A stretch of DNA of 64,000 bases, taken from Neckera pumila. Taxonomy: Eukaryota; Streptophyta; Bryopsida; Hypnales; Neckeraceae. The stretch covers positions 44,249,413-44,313,412 of the forward strand of contig OZ018410.1 of NCBI GenBank assembly GCA_963969595.1, in the 5' to 3' direction. This document shows positions 1 to 11,307 of the stretch, in pieces. The position numbers and the translations under genes were made by a program. Within the stretch, counting starts at the first letter, position 1. Every line of letters begins with the position of its first letter. The notes beneath the pieces are model-generated. The model was not told where the DNA came from and searched no databases. It was given only the letters and a program-made list of their open reading frames with translations.

Positions 1-554
1 TAACAGACTTTGCCACAACGCAACGGCAAGCACAGCGCTGCGACATCCAAATCTGGCGCCTTGAATTCCTTCTCATGTTATGAGAAATTCCTTGCGGTAC
101 CGCAACTAGTATTCCAAAGTCCATTTCTAGATATTGAAGAGAATTGGAGCTCTGTTTAAATTGCTTCGGAAGCTCCGACTCAAGGCTAGTGTCAAGAATT
201 AAGACACATAGAGAAGGACTCATTCCTCATGCGAGACAAGTCACAAAGGCCAACGCTGAGATTGAAGATCGCGGCCACCATATTCCACGGGATAGACATA
301 GCTAGAGCCAGTGCGTACTGCGCTTCTTTCCTTTCAACGCTGGCATAGAATTCAAAAGTCATGGGCGCGTGGTGTGCGCTTCCTTGCTTGCCTCGCATTC
401 TTGCAATTAAACGACATGTTTCACACTGTGCGTCAAAATAGAACCATAAAGCAAAATTTCAACGTTTACCCACGTACTGCAATAACACCACCTAGCTATA
501 GATCGATCATAGGAGAGTGTCGGTGCGGATCTCGCGCACAATCTCGCCGCCCGT

Positions 555-3500
555 CTACATTACTTCGCCTACAAGCACTGCCAGCGGCACACGCACCGCA
601 TGGCCTTTGTCGCCGCGCCAGAGCAGCGCCCCGAATGTAAACGCGCCCGTCGTCTGCGTCGCCTGCAGCGTCACCGCCACCACGACACTCTCGCCTGCTC
701 GCACCTCAAACGACATCGGCTGCACTTTCACGTCCACCCCCGTGGGCGCTGTTATGGACACTTTGTAAGTCTCCGCTTGCTCCCCTCCGACGCTCCGCAG
801 CGTCCGCTTCACCTCGCGATGGCCCACCAAGTTGGCCACGGTGATGGACGGCAGGTTCAGGTCGGACGCACGAGCGCCGGGGCGTTGCTCGCAAGTGGCG
901 CCAGTGGAGTCTTGCACCGTGTTCGCGTCCACGCCGGGCAGCGTGCACAGGAAGTTCACGTAGTCCTGGAAATCTGATCCATACCGAAATGGAGCGTACG
1001 TTAGGACTCCATGTGAAATGGGCGGAATTCTATTGAATTGGCGCGGTAGGGTAGAGGCTCCATCAACCATACAGTACGTTAGAGGCTCCATGGACCTTAC
1101 AGGTGAGCTTTGAATTGAGCTAATTGTGAAAATATATAATTGATCTATTGACAGTTCACAGTTGTCTTTTTGCAATTTGTTTTGGAGCTAAGTAACACAA
1201 AATAAATGTGCAAAATTTATGTTGATGCAAGTTTCTAGATTGTTCAATGTTGTTGTAGGGAAAGGTTCAAAGTGCACCTGTATGGTGAAAGGATATCTTA
1301 GATTACACTCTCAAGTAAGAAAGAGTATTAAATGATTTAGGGAGTCGGGAGGGGTTAAACAAACTAGCTTTGGGGAAGCACAATGTTGTGGATGAAATGC
1401 AATATTCTTGCTAATTTGCATATCTATGGGGGCAGTACGCTAATGTAAATGAAAATGAAAAAATGGCGCAAGGAATACCGCCATTTGGAAGGAATTGAAG
1501 GTACTCATTCGGTCGGCTTTCGATTTGTGTGGAGGGATTTTAGGGTTTTGCTGTCTCTGCCTTGGGAGAGACAAAGAGATGGTTTGAAATTGTAGAAAGT
1601 TACGGTGCTCAATAAGAATGAAAACTATTGTAACTTATTAGAGGCCATTTTGAAAGAATCAAATTCTTATCATAATAGACTTGTGACATGTGATCATTAC
1701 AAATTGTCGAATTGGTTTTTTGAAAATTTCAATCAGTGAGGATCATACGAAAGATTGTAGGGACAGTTTTATGGTTACAGAGATGAAGATTGTAGATATT
1801 TGAAAGGAGTAGAGACAGTTGCGATTCGTAGCTTGTTACCTCTTTCGAAGACGAGTCCCGGATCCATGGCAGCGGTGACATTGACAGCTCCGCTGCCCAT
1901 GTCGAACGGCGATGCGGGTCCCAGGGCGGTGGTCGTGGGGCTTGCCGAGGGCTGCTCGGCCATGATGCTGTTGTTCCACTTGTCGACGGTGCTGGCCGTG
2001 GTTTGAATAGCGGAGTGGATGGCGGATGCACTCCATGTTGGGTTCTTCTGTTTCACAAGCGCCACCACGCCGGCTATGTGGGGCGTCGCCATACTCGTCC
2101 CCGATATCATCGCAAAGCTTTCCCCTGGAATCGCCATACCAGTTTGTAATGAGCTTTCATCAATTCTGCAAACTAATGCCCCAAAACAAAATCTGGTAGG
2201 GCTTTCAGGAACGAGGCTATGAAGCTATCTTTTCTGAAGAGTATTGCAACACTGTAAGTGCCGTTGTACGAGCCATTGAAATGGTTGTTACAATTAAATG
2301 TGAGGGGTGCCATACCAACGAAGCCGGCGACATCGATCCCACTTTGAGCCCAGGAGCCCCAAATTTCGTTGCCAGGCGCCACCAGGTCAGGTTTTAACAG
2401 ATCTGCCACTACGGACGTGATGGTGTTCGCATACACAGGTCCTCTCGAAGAAAACGAGGTGACGCGAGGCGCTTCCACCTTGAACAAGGCTTGTCTTGAG
2501 TCATTCATCTTCACGCGGGCTCGGAACTGAACAATCTTGCCGTCGTCGTCTCGCTTTGTCCTTAAGTTGTAGAAATCCAGGAGCTCCTGCAATTTCAATG
2601 AATTCCAACAATGCACAACTCAGGGTACTATACATGATAAATTCATCTCCCTTTTTCTGCTATGCTTGATTTTTGCATAAGTGGATTTTCAGCTCCAAAT
2701 AAATCAGTCCTTACAAACTTGCATTCCATTCTCCAAAATGCTTGATTTCAAGATGTGTGTCAAAAGAAAGATGTTAGAGGATTAGAGCACATGGACACCT
2801 TGATTCTTCCTTGAATTGGCAGATGAACCCTAGGTGTTAGGAGGGTTTTTCAAGAATTTTATGTGAATTGCAATTCTTTCTGAATGTAGGAACGAGAGAA
2901 AGGGCGTTGTTGTTACAAATTGAGTCAGTGGACAAAGTGTGGAGTCTTACGGAAGCCGTATCCGAATCTGGGATGAAGGCAGTTGGGATGGAGTACGGAA
3001 TGGGGTCCATGGACACGCGCTGCAGCTTCATACTCAGCAAGGAAGCTTTGTTGAGCATGATGAGGCCGGCAGCTTTCAAGCTTGTGGCAGCTTTGACTGC
3101 ATTCTCAAACTCCGCGGCTGCGCTACCTCCGGAATACTCCACGAAGTTGCACATGAGGATCTTGTTGCGGACAAGGGTGGCATTGAACGGAGCCGGGTTC
3201 TGGCAGTATGAGTAAAATTCGGCATCCAATCCTTCGGTGTCGTTGTTCAATGCATCTTCTGCATATATCAGGTGGTACCAGAACGGCTCTGGAGTTCCAG
3301 CTGCAGGTGGCAATCATAGCGGGTAAGTAAAATCAGGCTCTGTTCAATCAACCGCTAAACGACCAAGAATTCATGAATTGAAAATGACCAATTCAAATAA
3401 TCACATCGTGAAATATAGTACAGATGGGATCAAGTTTTATGTCACCAGAAATAACGAAGAACGTTGCATGTATTGGTCAAAGCATTTATAAGGAAAACTT

Positions 3501-6500
3501 GGCCGACAGATAGTCTTCATATGACCTACTCAAAGCTGCAAAATAAAGCTGACACGCCTAATCTGGGTTAATCTGGGTTAAGCGGTTAATGACTTAATCC
3601 GAGCAGGAAAATAATCTTACCAGAGAACCCTGTTCCAATGTAATCGTGATTGTTCCTTGTAATGACATGATTCTCGTAGGCTCGGTCACTCAAGCTGGCG
3701 CCCACTGAGACAACCCACGGGCCGTACGAATTCATCGTGGAGGGGTAGGGTCCCGAATTTCCAGCAGCATGAATTACAACGACGCCAGTCGACACCGCAA
3801 AGAGAAGGGCCACATCGAAGCTGTTGAGACAGGGCACACCCGTGGCGCTGTTGATGGATCCCAGGGAAATGCTCACAACATCCACACCATCATGGGTTGC
3901 CTGCACTCAAACCAAAGGCCGACATATTAAGAGGCACTAGAAGGAAAGCACGGATGTGGATGTTTCTCATTGGTCTACTAGACTGAACAAAGCGACAGCC
4001 GCACTAAACAATTAACAAGAAAGATTGAGGAGACTCCTCTTCAATTGGATTTGAATAGGGCTTCGTTTTGTGGCACATAGAAAACGACATGGCAATGAAG
4101 AGCAAGTGTTTTTCTTAATTTCTTTTGGTTGCTATTGCTTGGAAGCCCATGAAATGGCGTATTAGAAGGATATTTTATTTAATATTGCCATTCAGGCCTA
4201 GTGGAAGTGACTGTCACCTGCTTCTGCTGGAGCGTAAAAAATTTCTCTATGAAGCGATGAGAGTCGTTTCATTGTTTTAGTGCAAGATTTTCAAAAGCAG
4301 AAATTGACCATAGCGCGTGTGAACCTGATCCAAGCCAGCCAGCACGTCCGACAGAAATCCGCCATCTCGGTAAATGACTTTGTATATCGCTATCCTGCCA
4401 CATGATGGACCACCCTGTTACATGAAACTTACGGAGGTTGAGTATTAGCACCTGGAAATATATTTCAATTGTGTACACAGAAATCAACCGACAAGAGTCA
4501 GCTGCTATGTTTACCGAGCACGCGGGGCAATGCCACTGGCAGTGCCGTAGTTGTATCCTTTCACCACAACCGGTACTCCCTGGCTGCCAGCGGCTATCGA
4601 ACTTGTGTGCCTGCAATGTACTCATATTCATGCACACCCACATCAACAGATTTGACTTGAAGTGTAATTTTATGTGATCACCTCCAGTAGAGTTGATGCA
4701 TACCCATACAGGACCCAGAAGCTCGAATTCAAGCTCATGATCTTTCAGCAGTTTTGAGTAGATTACATAAAGATGTTTCTTTTCTCTAATGTTTCCTTAT
4801 TAACACAGACAATGCTCTTCACCGACAGATAATTGAACCCCATTTGAAAAAGACTTTTCACATTACGATCATATTAAAACCATAAACCTTTGTTCCTTCA
4901 AGAATGTAATCCAGAATCTTCTTTTTAGTTGTGTGCAGGGGCGAATTCATATGGCTGTGAGATTGTGTGAAACTGACGTGCCGTGTCCGTCTCCATCGAA
5001 GGGCGACGCGAAGTCGTAGGTTTCATTGAACAGATCTGCAGCCATGATTCCCCTGGAGAAATACTTGGCCCCGATCACTTTGCCATTGCAAGAGCCGGCT
5101 GGGAAGTTTTCCTCTACCACCTGACAACCCCCTTTCCACTTATTCAAGTGACCATATGGCTTGGACCATAGCTTTGTGTCTCCGAAGCTCATATGAGTGG
5201 GATCAATCCCCGTATCCAGCATGCCGATGACCATACCCTCCCCGGCGTTCTCGGGTCCGTTCAATAGAGGCCAGGCTCCCTTGGGCAAGTCCAGGAACTG
5301 AGGGGTATGTGTGGTGGTTTTCTGTAGCAATTGATCCCGCTCTACTGATACCACGTCAGAATGGGATTCAAGCAGTTTGGCCTGCAGGAGAAAGAAGGTT
5401 CAGCTGTCTTGATTCTGAAGTTTCACTTTCCAACTTCTAGACAATTGGCAATTTTCTGCTAAGCATGAGCTGAGCTAAGCACTCCTAATTGCAACCTGTA
5501 CCCAAAAGTGACCCTTATAGATTTTTGCTTAAAGTGAACACTGTTTGAACATGTGAGAGACCCATTTGGTTTCACCTATGATCAGTACTTTGAACATTAA
5601 TAGTTTATTCATGCAATGTTTCAAAATACCTGTCTGAATCCTCTGTCAATGGCTAACAAAATTGAAGTTAGTTTAATAGAAGAAACCATGCTCAAGTGCT
5701 CAATATGGACGCTTTCACGAGTAGATACGCTAATGTTGAGCTCTTTGACGTTGTTTAAAGAAGTTTTTGAAATACGGAGAAAGATGAGAGACCTGGTCAT
5801 GCTCTGTGAGCTTGACAGTGAAGGCATTGAGCACCGTGGTGTAGCTGTAGAGTTTCTGAAAACTGCCGCTCTCTAACGCTTCTTCCAGCACCATGTCGTG
5901 GCGACCTCGCAAATGCTCTGCGTATGCATGGGCTGCTTCACTTCATCATGCACACATTCAACAAGGACAGCGCCATCAATCGACTTTGGCATTCACTAAG
6001 GTTCAGGACACTATTTCCGTTGCTTAAATCATTCAACATATGCAGTAGTCTGATTTTTACGGAGATCAATATAGAAATCTGCAGAGATCACTTTGGATAC
6101 AAGAACCAAATTTGCTGCGATCAAAATTTTTTCACTCAATGTACGTTCGATAATTTCTTGAGCTATCATTCTACACTGGGAGGCTGTTGACCACTAATGG
6201 AGGGACACACATTAATTGGGAGGTTTTAGATCAGTATTTAAGGGAATGTAGAGAATCGTTCCAAGATCAACCTCATAGACATTAAGTCACCATTACACCC
6301 AACGTTCTAATCGAAGGGCAAGTGTTAATAGAAAGAGTGAGTTGCTGTTAACAGAAATCAATCAATAAGAAACGAGATCAGGTCTAACGATTTCAGTATA
6401 ACAAGAACTTTGGGCAACAACACAAATCAGGGAGGGGATAGAAGTAGACCTCGAGAAATCAGGTCGGTGGGACCCCGGAGCGGCGTGTGCAGTAGAACTG

Positions 6501-6685
6501 AAATGCAAGTCGGGAGAGCCTCGGAAAGCAGACAATGGAGAGCCCCTGACACGCACCACGTACACCGCTGGGGATGCCATCGCCACACCCGCCATAGTCG
6601 CCATAGCTGCCATAGCAAAACTGAAGATTGTCAGCCCTAAACCCACTCCCGCTCGAAACCTCATTCCGGAAGAGCCTCTCTTCAT
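555..6685 (-). CDS. Subtilisin-like serine protease, SBT2-type (10 exons, complete)
   Basis: Secreted or endomembrane S8 protease predicted to cleave peptides or proteins in the cell wall or secretory path. Exons read on the minus strand: 6685-6424, 5932-5793, 5381-4978, 4610-4515, 4394-4325, 3900-3621, 3300-2951, 2586-2316, 2124-1840, 973-555. Phases close to 859 codons (858 aa). An N-terminal hydrophobic signal peptide is followed by an I9 propeptide (AEHLRGRHD, LYSYTTVLNAF) and the maturation-proximal motif TTTHTPQFL. The catalytic set is intact: Asp190 (MLDTGID), His267 (GDGHGTHT, split over an intron), oxyanion Asn372 (HAAGNSGP) and Ser635 (SGTSMATPH). A PA-like insert lies between Asn and Ser, and an Fn3-like C-terminal domain starts near DLNLPSI. 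The length and the motifs PFDGDGHGTH and NYVGEGF-like FVGESFAMISGTS fit the SBT2 clade better than SBT1. The first intron uses a weak donor (T|GTGTTG); this joint is the least certain. Confidence 0.93.
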
Positions 6686-8480
6686 CGTCCCAGCACGATT
6701 CTTAGCCCTCCGAATGAAACTCTTTGCTTTTCAGCTGCATTGAGAACTGGAAACATACACACACACACACTCCCATAGCCTCCCAATCGCTTTGCTTGCC
6801 AAGAAGATGGGCAACATTCAAACAGAAAATCAAAATTGTTCTTGATTGTTGGAGATGATGATGATGACGAACCCACTTGCGCAGAAAGAAATCGCTGGTC
6901 AGACAGATGTTGAGCTCGCCGGCGTGCATGCCAAAGGACCCGGGGTTGGACCAAGGAGCTCCCGGACCAACCGTCGTCCGGTGTCCCTGGAAACGGACAT
7001 CGGCAGGTTTGGTTCTGTTCATCCACATGGAGGATGAAAGCTTTGGATGATAAAATAGTTAACCACTCAGGGTTGTACCAAACTGAACCGACGGTTAATC
7101 CTAACTGTCACATTTGGAAATTTTGAAAATAAAGAAATTCAAGTGCCCAATGAAACAACTGAGTCAATTACAAGTTTGTCATTGACAAACTGCTATTTAA
7201 AAAGAAAATATGATAGCAAAATGAATCAATTGCTTAAAAAAAAAAAAAAGAATCAAGAAAAATTCTTGTATGCAACTCTTCTACCAATTCATTTAGAAAA
7301 CAAAAACAAATTACAAGGAAAGAAGGGAATTATTGTGGAAAGCACTCTTATGTGTTGTCATTACAAAAAATTTTAGGCCTCAAGAAGGCCGTTAGTTCTG
7401 CACCCCCCCTTTGCAATTTCGGTGCAATTAAAGAATTTTTTTTATATTAAAAAATTGATTTGATGTGGCACTACTTGTGCCACGTCAGCACCACATCAGC
7501 ACATCTAAATATTTTTTTATTTTTTATTTTTTAATATTTTTTTATTAAAAAAATAATTTTTTAGTTTTCTGTACTTGCACTGCCAGGGTGCCGAAAATCA
7601 GAAACTGGCGGCCTTTTGCACATTTTCCTAATGTATAAGAACAATAGAATTTTGTACAATAGTGACCAATCAATGCCTTAGAATACTTAGTATAGGATAA
7701 ATAGAATCATAGGTGTGCAATGTCCATTCCTTTTCAAGGACAACAACAATTTGCCCTCGCCTCTCGTTGTTTATTGATGTGGGGATTGGATCCCTTAATT
7801 TCTAAAGGATAAAATATTCAAATTTCAACAACAAATGTTACTTAAAATAATTAAACAATTTGCCACAAAATTAATGTGGTGGGTACAACATCTCAATGAC
7901 TCAATGAGCACAATTATTCTATAAAAAAAATAAAAAAATAAATTCTAAATAAAAAAATTCTCCAATTCTCATTTAATTTGTTACAAGACTCTTAAACCTA
8001 AGAGTCAATCATCTAGCTTATGAATGATTAAAAGATCTTGAATGGATGAAAAATATGTGATTAATTCATTAGTAGTATTCATCTTTCAACTCATCTTTCC
8101 ACTTTGTATTGCTACGAAGTAGCTTTCAATTATAGTAACAATTAAAAGTCAATTTTTTTTTAAAGTTTTTTACTTTTGTTTTTACTTTTACGTTGAAGAT
8201 CTTTTGTCTTTACTTTTGCTTTTACATTAAGTTTTTTTACTTTTATTGTGACATTCAAGAATATATAAGAATTAGGATTCTACATTTTATATATATTATA
8301 ATTAATTCAACTTCACTTTCACAAGTTCTAACTATACGAGGATTAGTTTTTAATTTACATTAAACATTGTTTTCTTCAATTATAACATCAAAAATCTTGA
8401 GTTTTTTGGTTCTTTCATTTTATGTTCTTAATTCATTATCACTTTACTAATTAGATTTCATATATTTCATTGATATAAAC
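6686..8480. other. Upstream region of the SBT2 gene and AT-rich intergenic DNA
   Basis: No convincing gene. 6686-7036 probably holds the protease promoter and 5' leader, with a short (AC)n tract near 6757-6772. From about 7040 the sequence becomes AT-rich with A/T homopolymers. Near 7460-7500 there is an imperfect hairpin around GTGGCAC and GTGCCAC. Open frames here are short and of low complexity. Confidence 0.6.
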
Positions 8481-9128
8481 ATGTCTTCTCAAAGTGAAAA
8501 GTCCACCAAGGGTAACAAATTGAAATTGTTTAGTGCACTTTATACAATTGAGGAAGATTCTATGCATCAACCTTGTGATGAAACCAAGGATGAAACAAAA
8601 TTAGATTGTTCCTCAGAAAGTGTAACTTTGCAAAGTATAAATACGAGCGAAATACTTGAAAAGTTCTTCAAGTTTCGACTCCAAAAATGGCGCCATTCAC
8701 AAGTTTATGAGTATAAGGGTTGCAAAGAATCGCAATTGGACTTTTCTAAGTATCAACTTGGAAATGAAGCAAAATTAGATTGTTCTTCAGGAAGTGTAAC
8801 TTTGCAAACTGTAAATACGAGCGAAATACTTGAAAAGTTCTTCAAGTTTCGATTCCAAAAATGGCGCCATTCACAAGTTTATGAGTACAAGAGTTGCAAA
8901 GAATTGCAATTGAACTTTTCTAAGTATCAACCTAGTAATGAAACAAAATTAGATTGTTCTTCAGGAAGTGTAACTTTGAAAAGTGTAAATACAAGCAAAA
9001 TACTTGAAAAGTTCTACAAGTTTCGACACCAAAAATGGCGACATTCACAAGTTTATGAGTATAAGAGTTGCAAAGAATTGCAATCAGAATATTTTTCACT
9101 TCCATTTCAACAAAAAAAAATCACTTAA
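8481..9128 (+). CDS. Unrecognised 215-aa protein built from three 58-aa tandem repeats
   Basis: An ATG-started 215-codon reading frame in otherwise AT-rich, gene-poor DNA. A leader of about 36 residues (MSSQSEKSTKGNK...) is followed by three near-identical units starting at 8589, 8763 and 8937, each exactly 174 bp. Each unit carries KLDCSSGSVTL, NTSEILEKFFKFR, QKWRHSQVYEYKSCKEL and, in the first two, FSKYQ. The units are charged, rich in Lys, Ser and Tyr, and have no signal peptide or membrane segment. I do not recognise the family. The reading frame is kept through all three copies and several differences are at third positions, which suggests coding, but a tandem repeat whose unit is a multiple of three would stay open by itself. 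No splice sites or partner exon were found. It may be a lineage-specific gene, a gene fragment, or chance. Confidence 0.4.
   Translation: MSSQSEKSTKGNKLKLFSALYTIEEDSMHQPCDETKDETKLDCSSESVTLQSINTSEILEKFFKFRLQKWRHSQVYEYKGCKESQLDFSKYQLGNEAKLDCSSGSVTLQTVNTSEILEKFFKFRFQKWRHSQVYEYKSCKELQLNFSKYQPSNETKLDCSSGSVTLKSVNTSKILEKFYKFRHQKWRHSQVYEYKSCKELQSEYFSLPFQQKKIT
8589..9090 (+). repeat. Three-copy 174-bp direct tandem repeat
   Basis: Copies begin at 8589, 8763 and 8937, so the spacing is exactly 174 bp twice. The copies align without gaps over nearly their full length. The third copy diverges after about 9085. The repeat lies wholly inside the open frame described at 8481-9128. Confidence 0.9.
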
Positions 9129-11300
9129 AAACTTGTTCAAGACTTTTAAATGTAAAGAAAAAGTTAAAGAAAAAATATATATAAAAAAAATATTTATGGA
9201 AATATTTTTGCTATTATGTATTGTAGCAATTAAATTGTAAATGAAAAAATAAAAACTGTTAGCTACAGTTTAGGATTAGAATATAATGTATGTTAGTTTT
9301 TTAATTTACTATTTTGATTCGAAAATATCAAAAGTGAATGATTACTTCATTATAAAGTAAATTGATAAATATATACGAATTTTGTAAAGTAACATATACA
9401 AATGTTTTATAATCCCTAAAGAACTGGGGGGGTTTTTAGGGAGACATTGTCAATAACTGCATTTTTTTGGTATGTTAATCAAAAATCAAAATTTTTTTTT
9501 TGAAACTTCAACTGTATAATATTGTAGTAAATTATTTTACCAATGTGTGGAAAAAATTTCAGCCCATTTCACTGCACGGATTGAAAGATAATAACATTCA
9601 AAGTTTGTAAAAAAGATTTTTCATCATTGCCCGACAGAGACAGCAAACTTTGGACCCTCTTGGAGAAATTTTTTTCCTCTATAAAAGATTGGATCTCTTC
9701 ACCATTTTATTGTGTGTCTTCTTAGGTACACTCGTGCAAAATTTTGGAAGCAAATTCAATTTCTAATTGTTTCTAAATCACCTTGCAATACAAAGAGGTA
9801 TAAAAACTTGGCAATACACTAGCCAAGTTTTGAAACTTTTTGGTGCTCGAATGAATTTTTTTTTGGAAAATCGGAATGGTGAAAACATACATGATAACAT
9901 ACTCTACAAGTACACATTTTTTATGATAAAAAAAATTATGACCCACAGATACGCTAATTTCCCCTCTCCCTTTGTCCATGGTCTTTGAGACCTAGGAAAA
10001 CCAATGTATGCAAACAAGCAAGAATGGATCTTCTTCTCTCCCAAATCCACCTTTAGTAAAAATCATCACCCTCTATCATTAGTACCTATGAGCCCTTGAA
10101 GGGAGTACATGTATTTTCATAGAAGTATAAAAATCAAAATATGCACCATTCTCCTTTGAATGAAAATGTAATGTTCAAAATAAATTTTCTACTATAGGCT
10201 TAGAAATCACAAACAACAACATTCATTGATATAGAGTCATGCATACACCACTCCAAAGTCCCTTGAAGACTTTTACTAAAAGATTTAGTATCCTTCAGTG
10301 CCAAGGGGATGTGGGGCTTGAGTTTGCTTCTTTCAACTGTTCATTGCTTGTAATTATAGCCTTCAACTTGCAATATTTTTCTTGTGCTCATCTTGTATTC
10401 ATATTGAAAATTTATTCCAATTTTTTTCTCAAGATCACAAACACCAAAATTGTAATGATTACATTTTGTGAGTATCTTTGTGTATTCTAATTTTGGGATC
10501 TTGGAGAGCCCATTGATGCTAAAGAGGGCAGATGAAATGGCCACAACGTTGGCTTCAACACTGTGCTTTGGTGGGCTAGGGTCAACTGACCCCCTTGTTG
10601 TCTTTTCCAAATTATTCCAAGGGTGCCGATAAAAAAAAGGACACCCTATTTTGTGCTTGATTAAATTATTTTGTATAGCTCTTCTAGCTAATTTGGGGCC
10701 TTTGATTGCAAATTAAAAATTAAAATTTTGCAAATTTTGTCATGGTTGGGAAATAAAAATTTTTAGTGTTCACAGTGGTAAAATTAGAGAAGAGTCAAGG
10801 TGGTTTCAACCCTAGCCCTCTGGTGCAACTTCCCCTCCCTCCGCCAAGGCCTCGCCTCCAAGGGACACCACACTCGCTCCCCAACCATAAAGACCCACCC
10901 TATGCCACCTCTCCCCTGCTTGGCTTTCCACCCGCTTGCTGTCTGCTCCCGTTAGTTTCCTCCCGCTCCTCTCAAGTTCCTCTCATGTTCTCAGACCGCT
11001 CCCCTCCCGTAATCAGCTCCTGTTCGGTATTATGAGCTTTTTAGGGTGCCTTTTCAAAGTCCAGAATAATCCTTCCAATTTTGCCCTAATTTTTGTTGAT
11101 TTTGAAATTTTCTCTTTTTTTTTGTAAGACATTAAATTTCAATTATTCTTTGAAATTTTAAAATAGAAATGTAATGGTTTTATTCACAATTTGCACAATT
11201 TACATTCAAATGGTACATCACTTCAAAGTTTTGCAATTGTAGTAATGTAAATCTAAATCTACACAAAAGAATCTATACATTTGGCATGATGAATCTATCT
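9129..11300. other. AT-rich intergenic region with no recognisable gene
   Basis: Long A/T-rich stretch with poly-T/poly-A runs. Around 9420-9680 the wording resembles parts of the 52-56 kb repeat family (a block with TTTCAG, CACGGATTGAAAGATAATA and CATTCAAAG). A locally C-rich, CCTCC-type tract at 10800-11030 gives a proline-rich frame but looks like composition only. No RNA gene seen. Confidence 0.5.
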
Positions 11301-11307
11301 AGCAGTT

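Noticed and set aside
6682..7028. Open frames upstream of the protease start, as an extra N-terminal exon
   Set aside because: The ATG at 6685 already begins a good signal peptide and the full model closes in phase; upstream frames are probably leader or promoter.
8589..9090. CRISPR-like array
   Set aside because: Repeat units are directly adjacent with no unique spacers, and the context is a plant nucleus.
10766..11035. Proline/Leu-rich 89-codon frame
   Set aside because: Produced by a CCTCC-rich tract; no domain, no splice signals, codon use looks like composition only.
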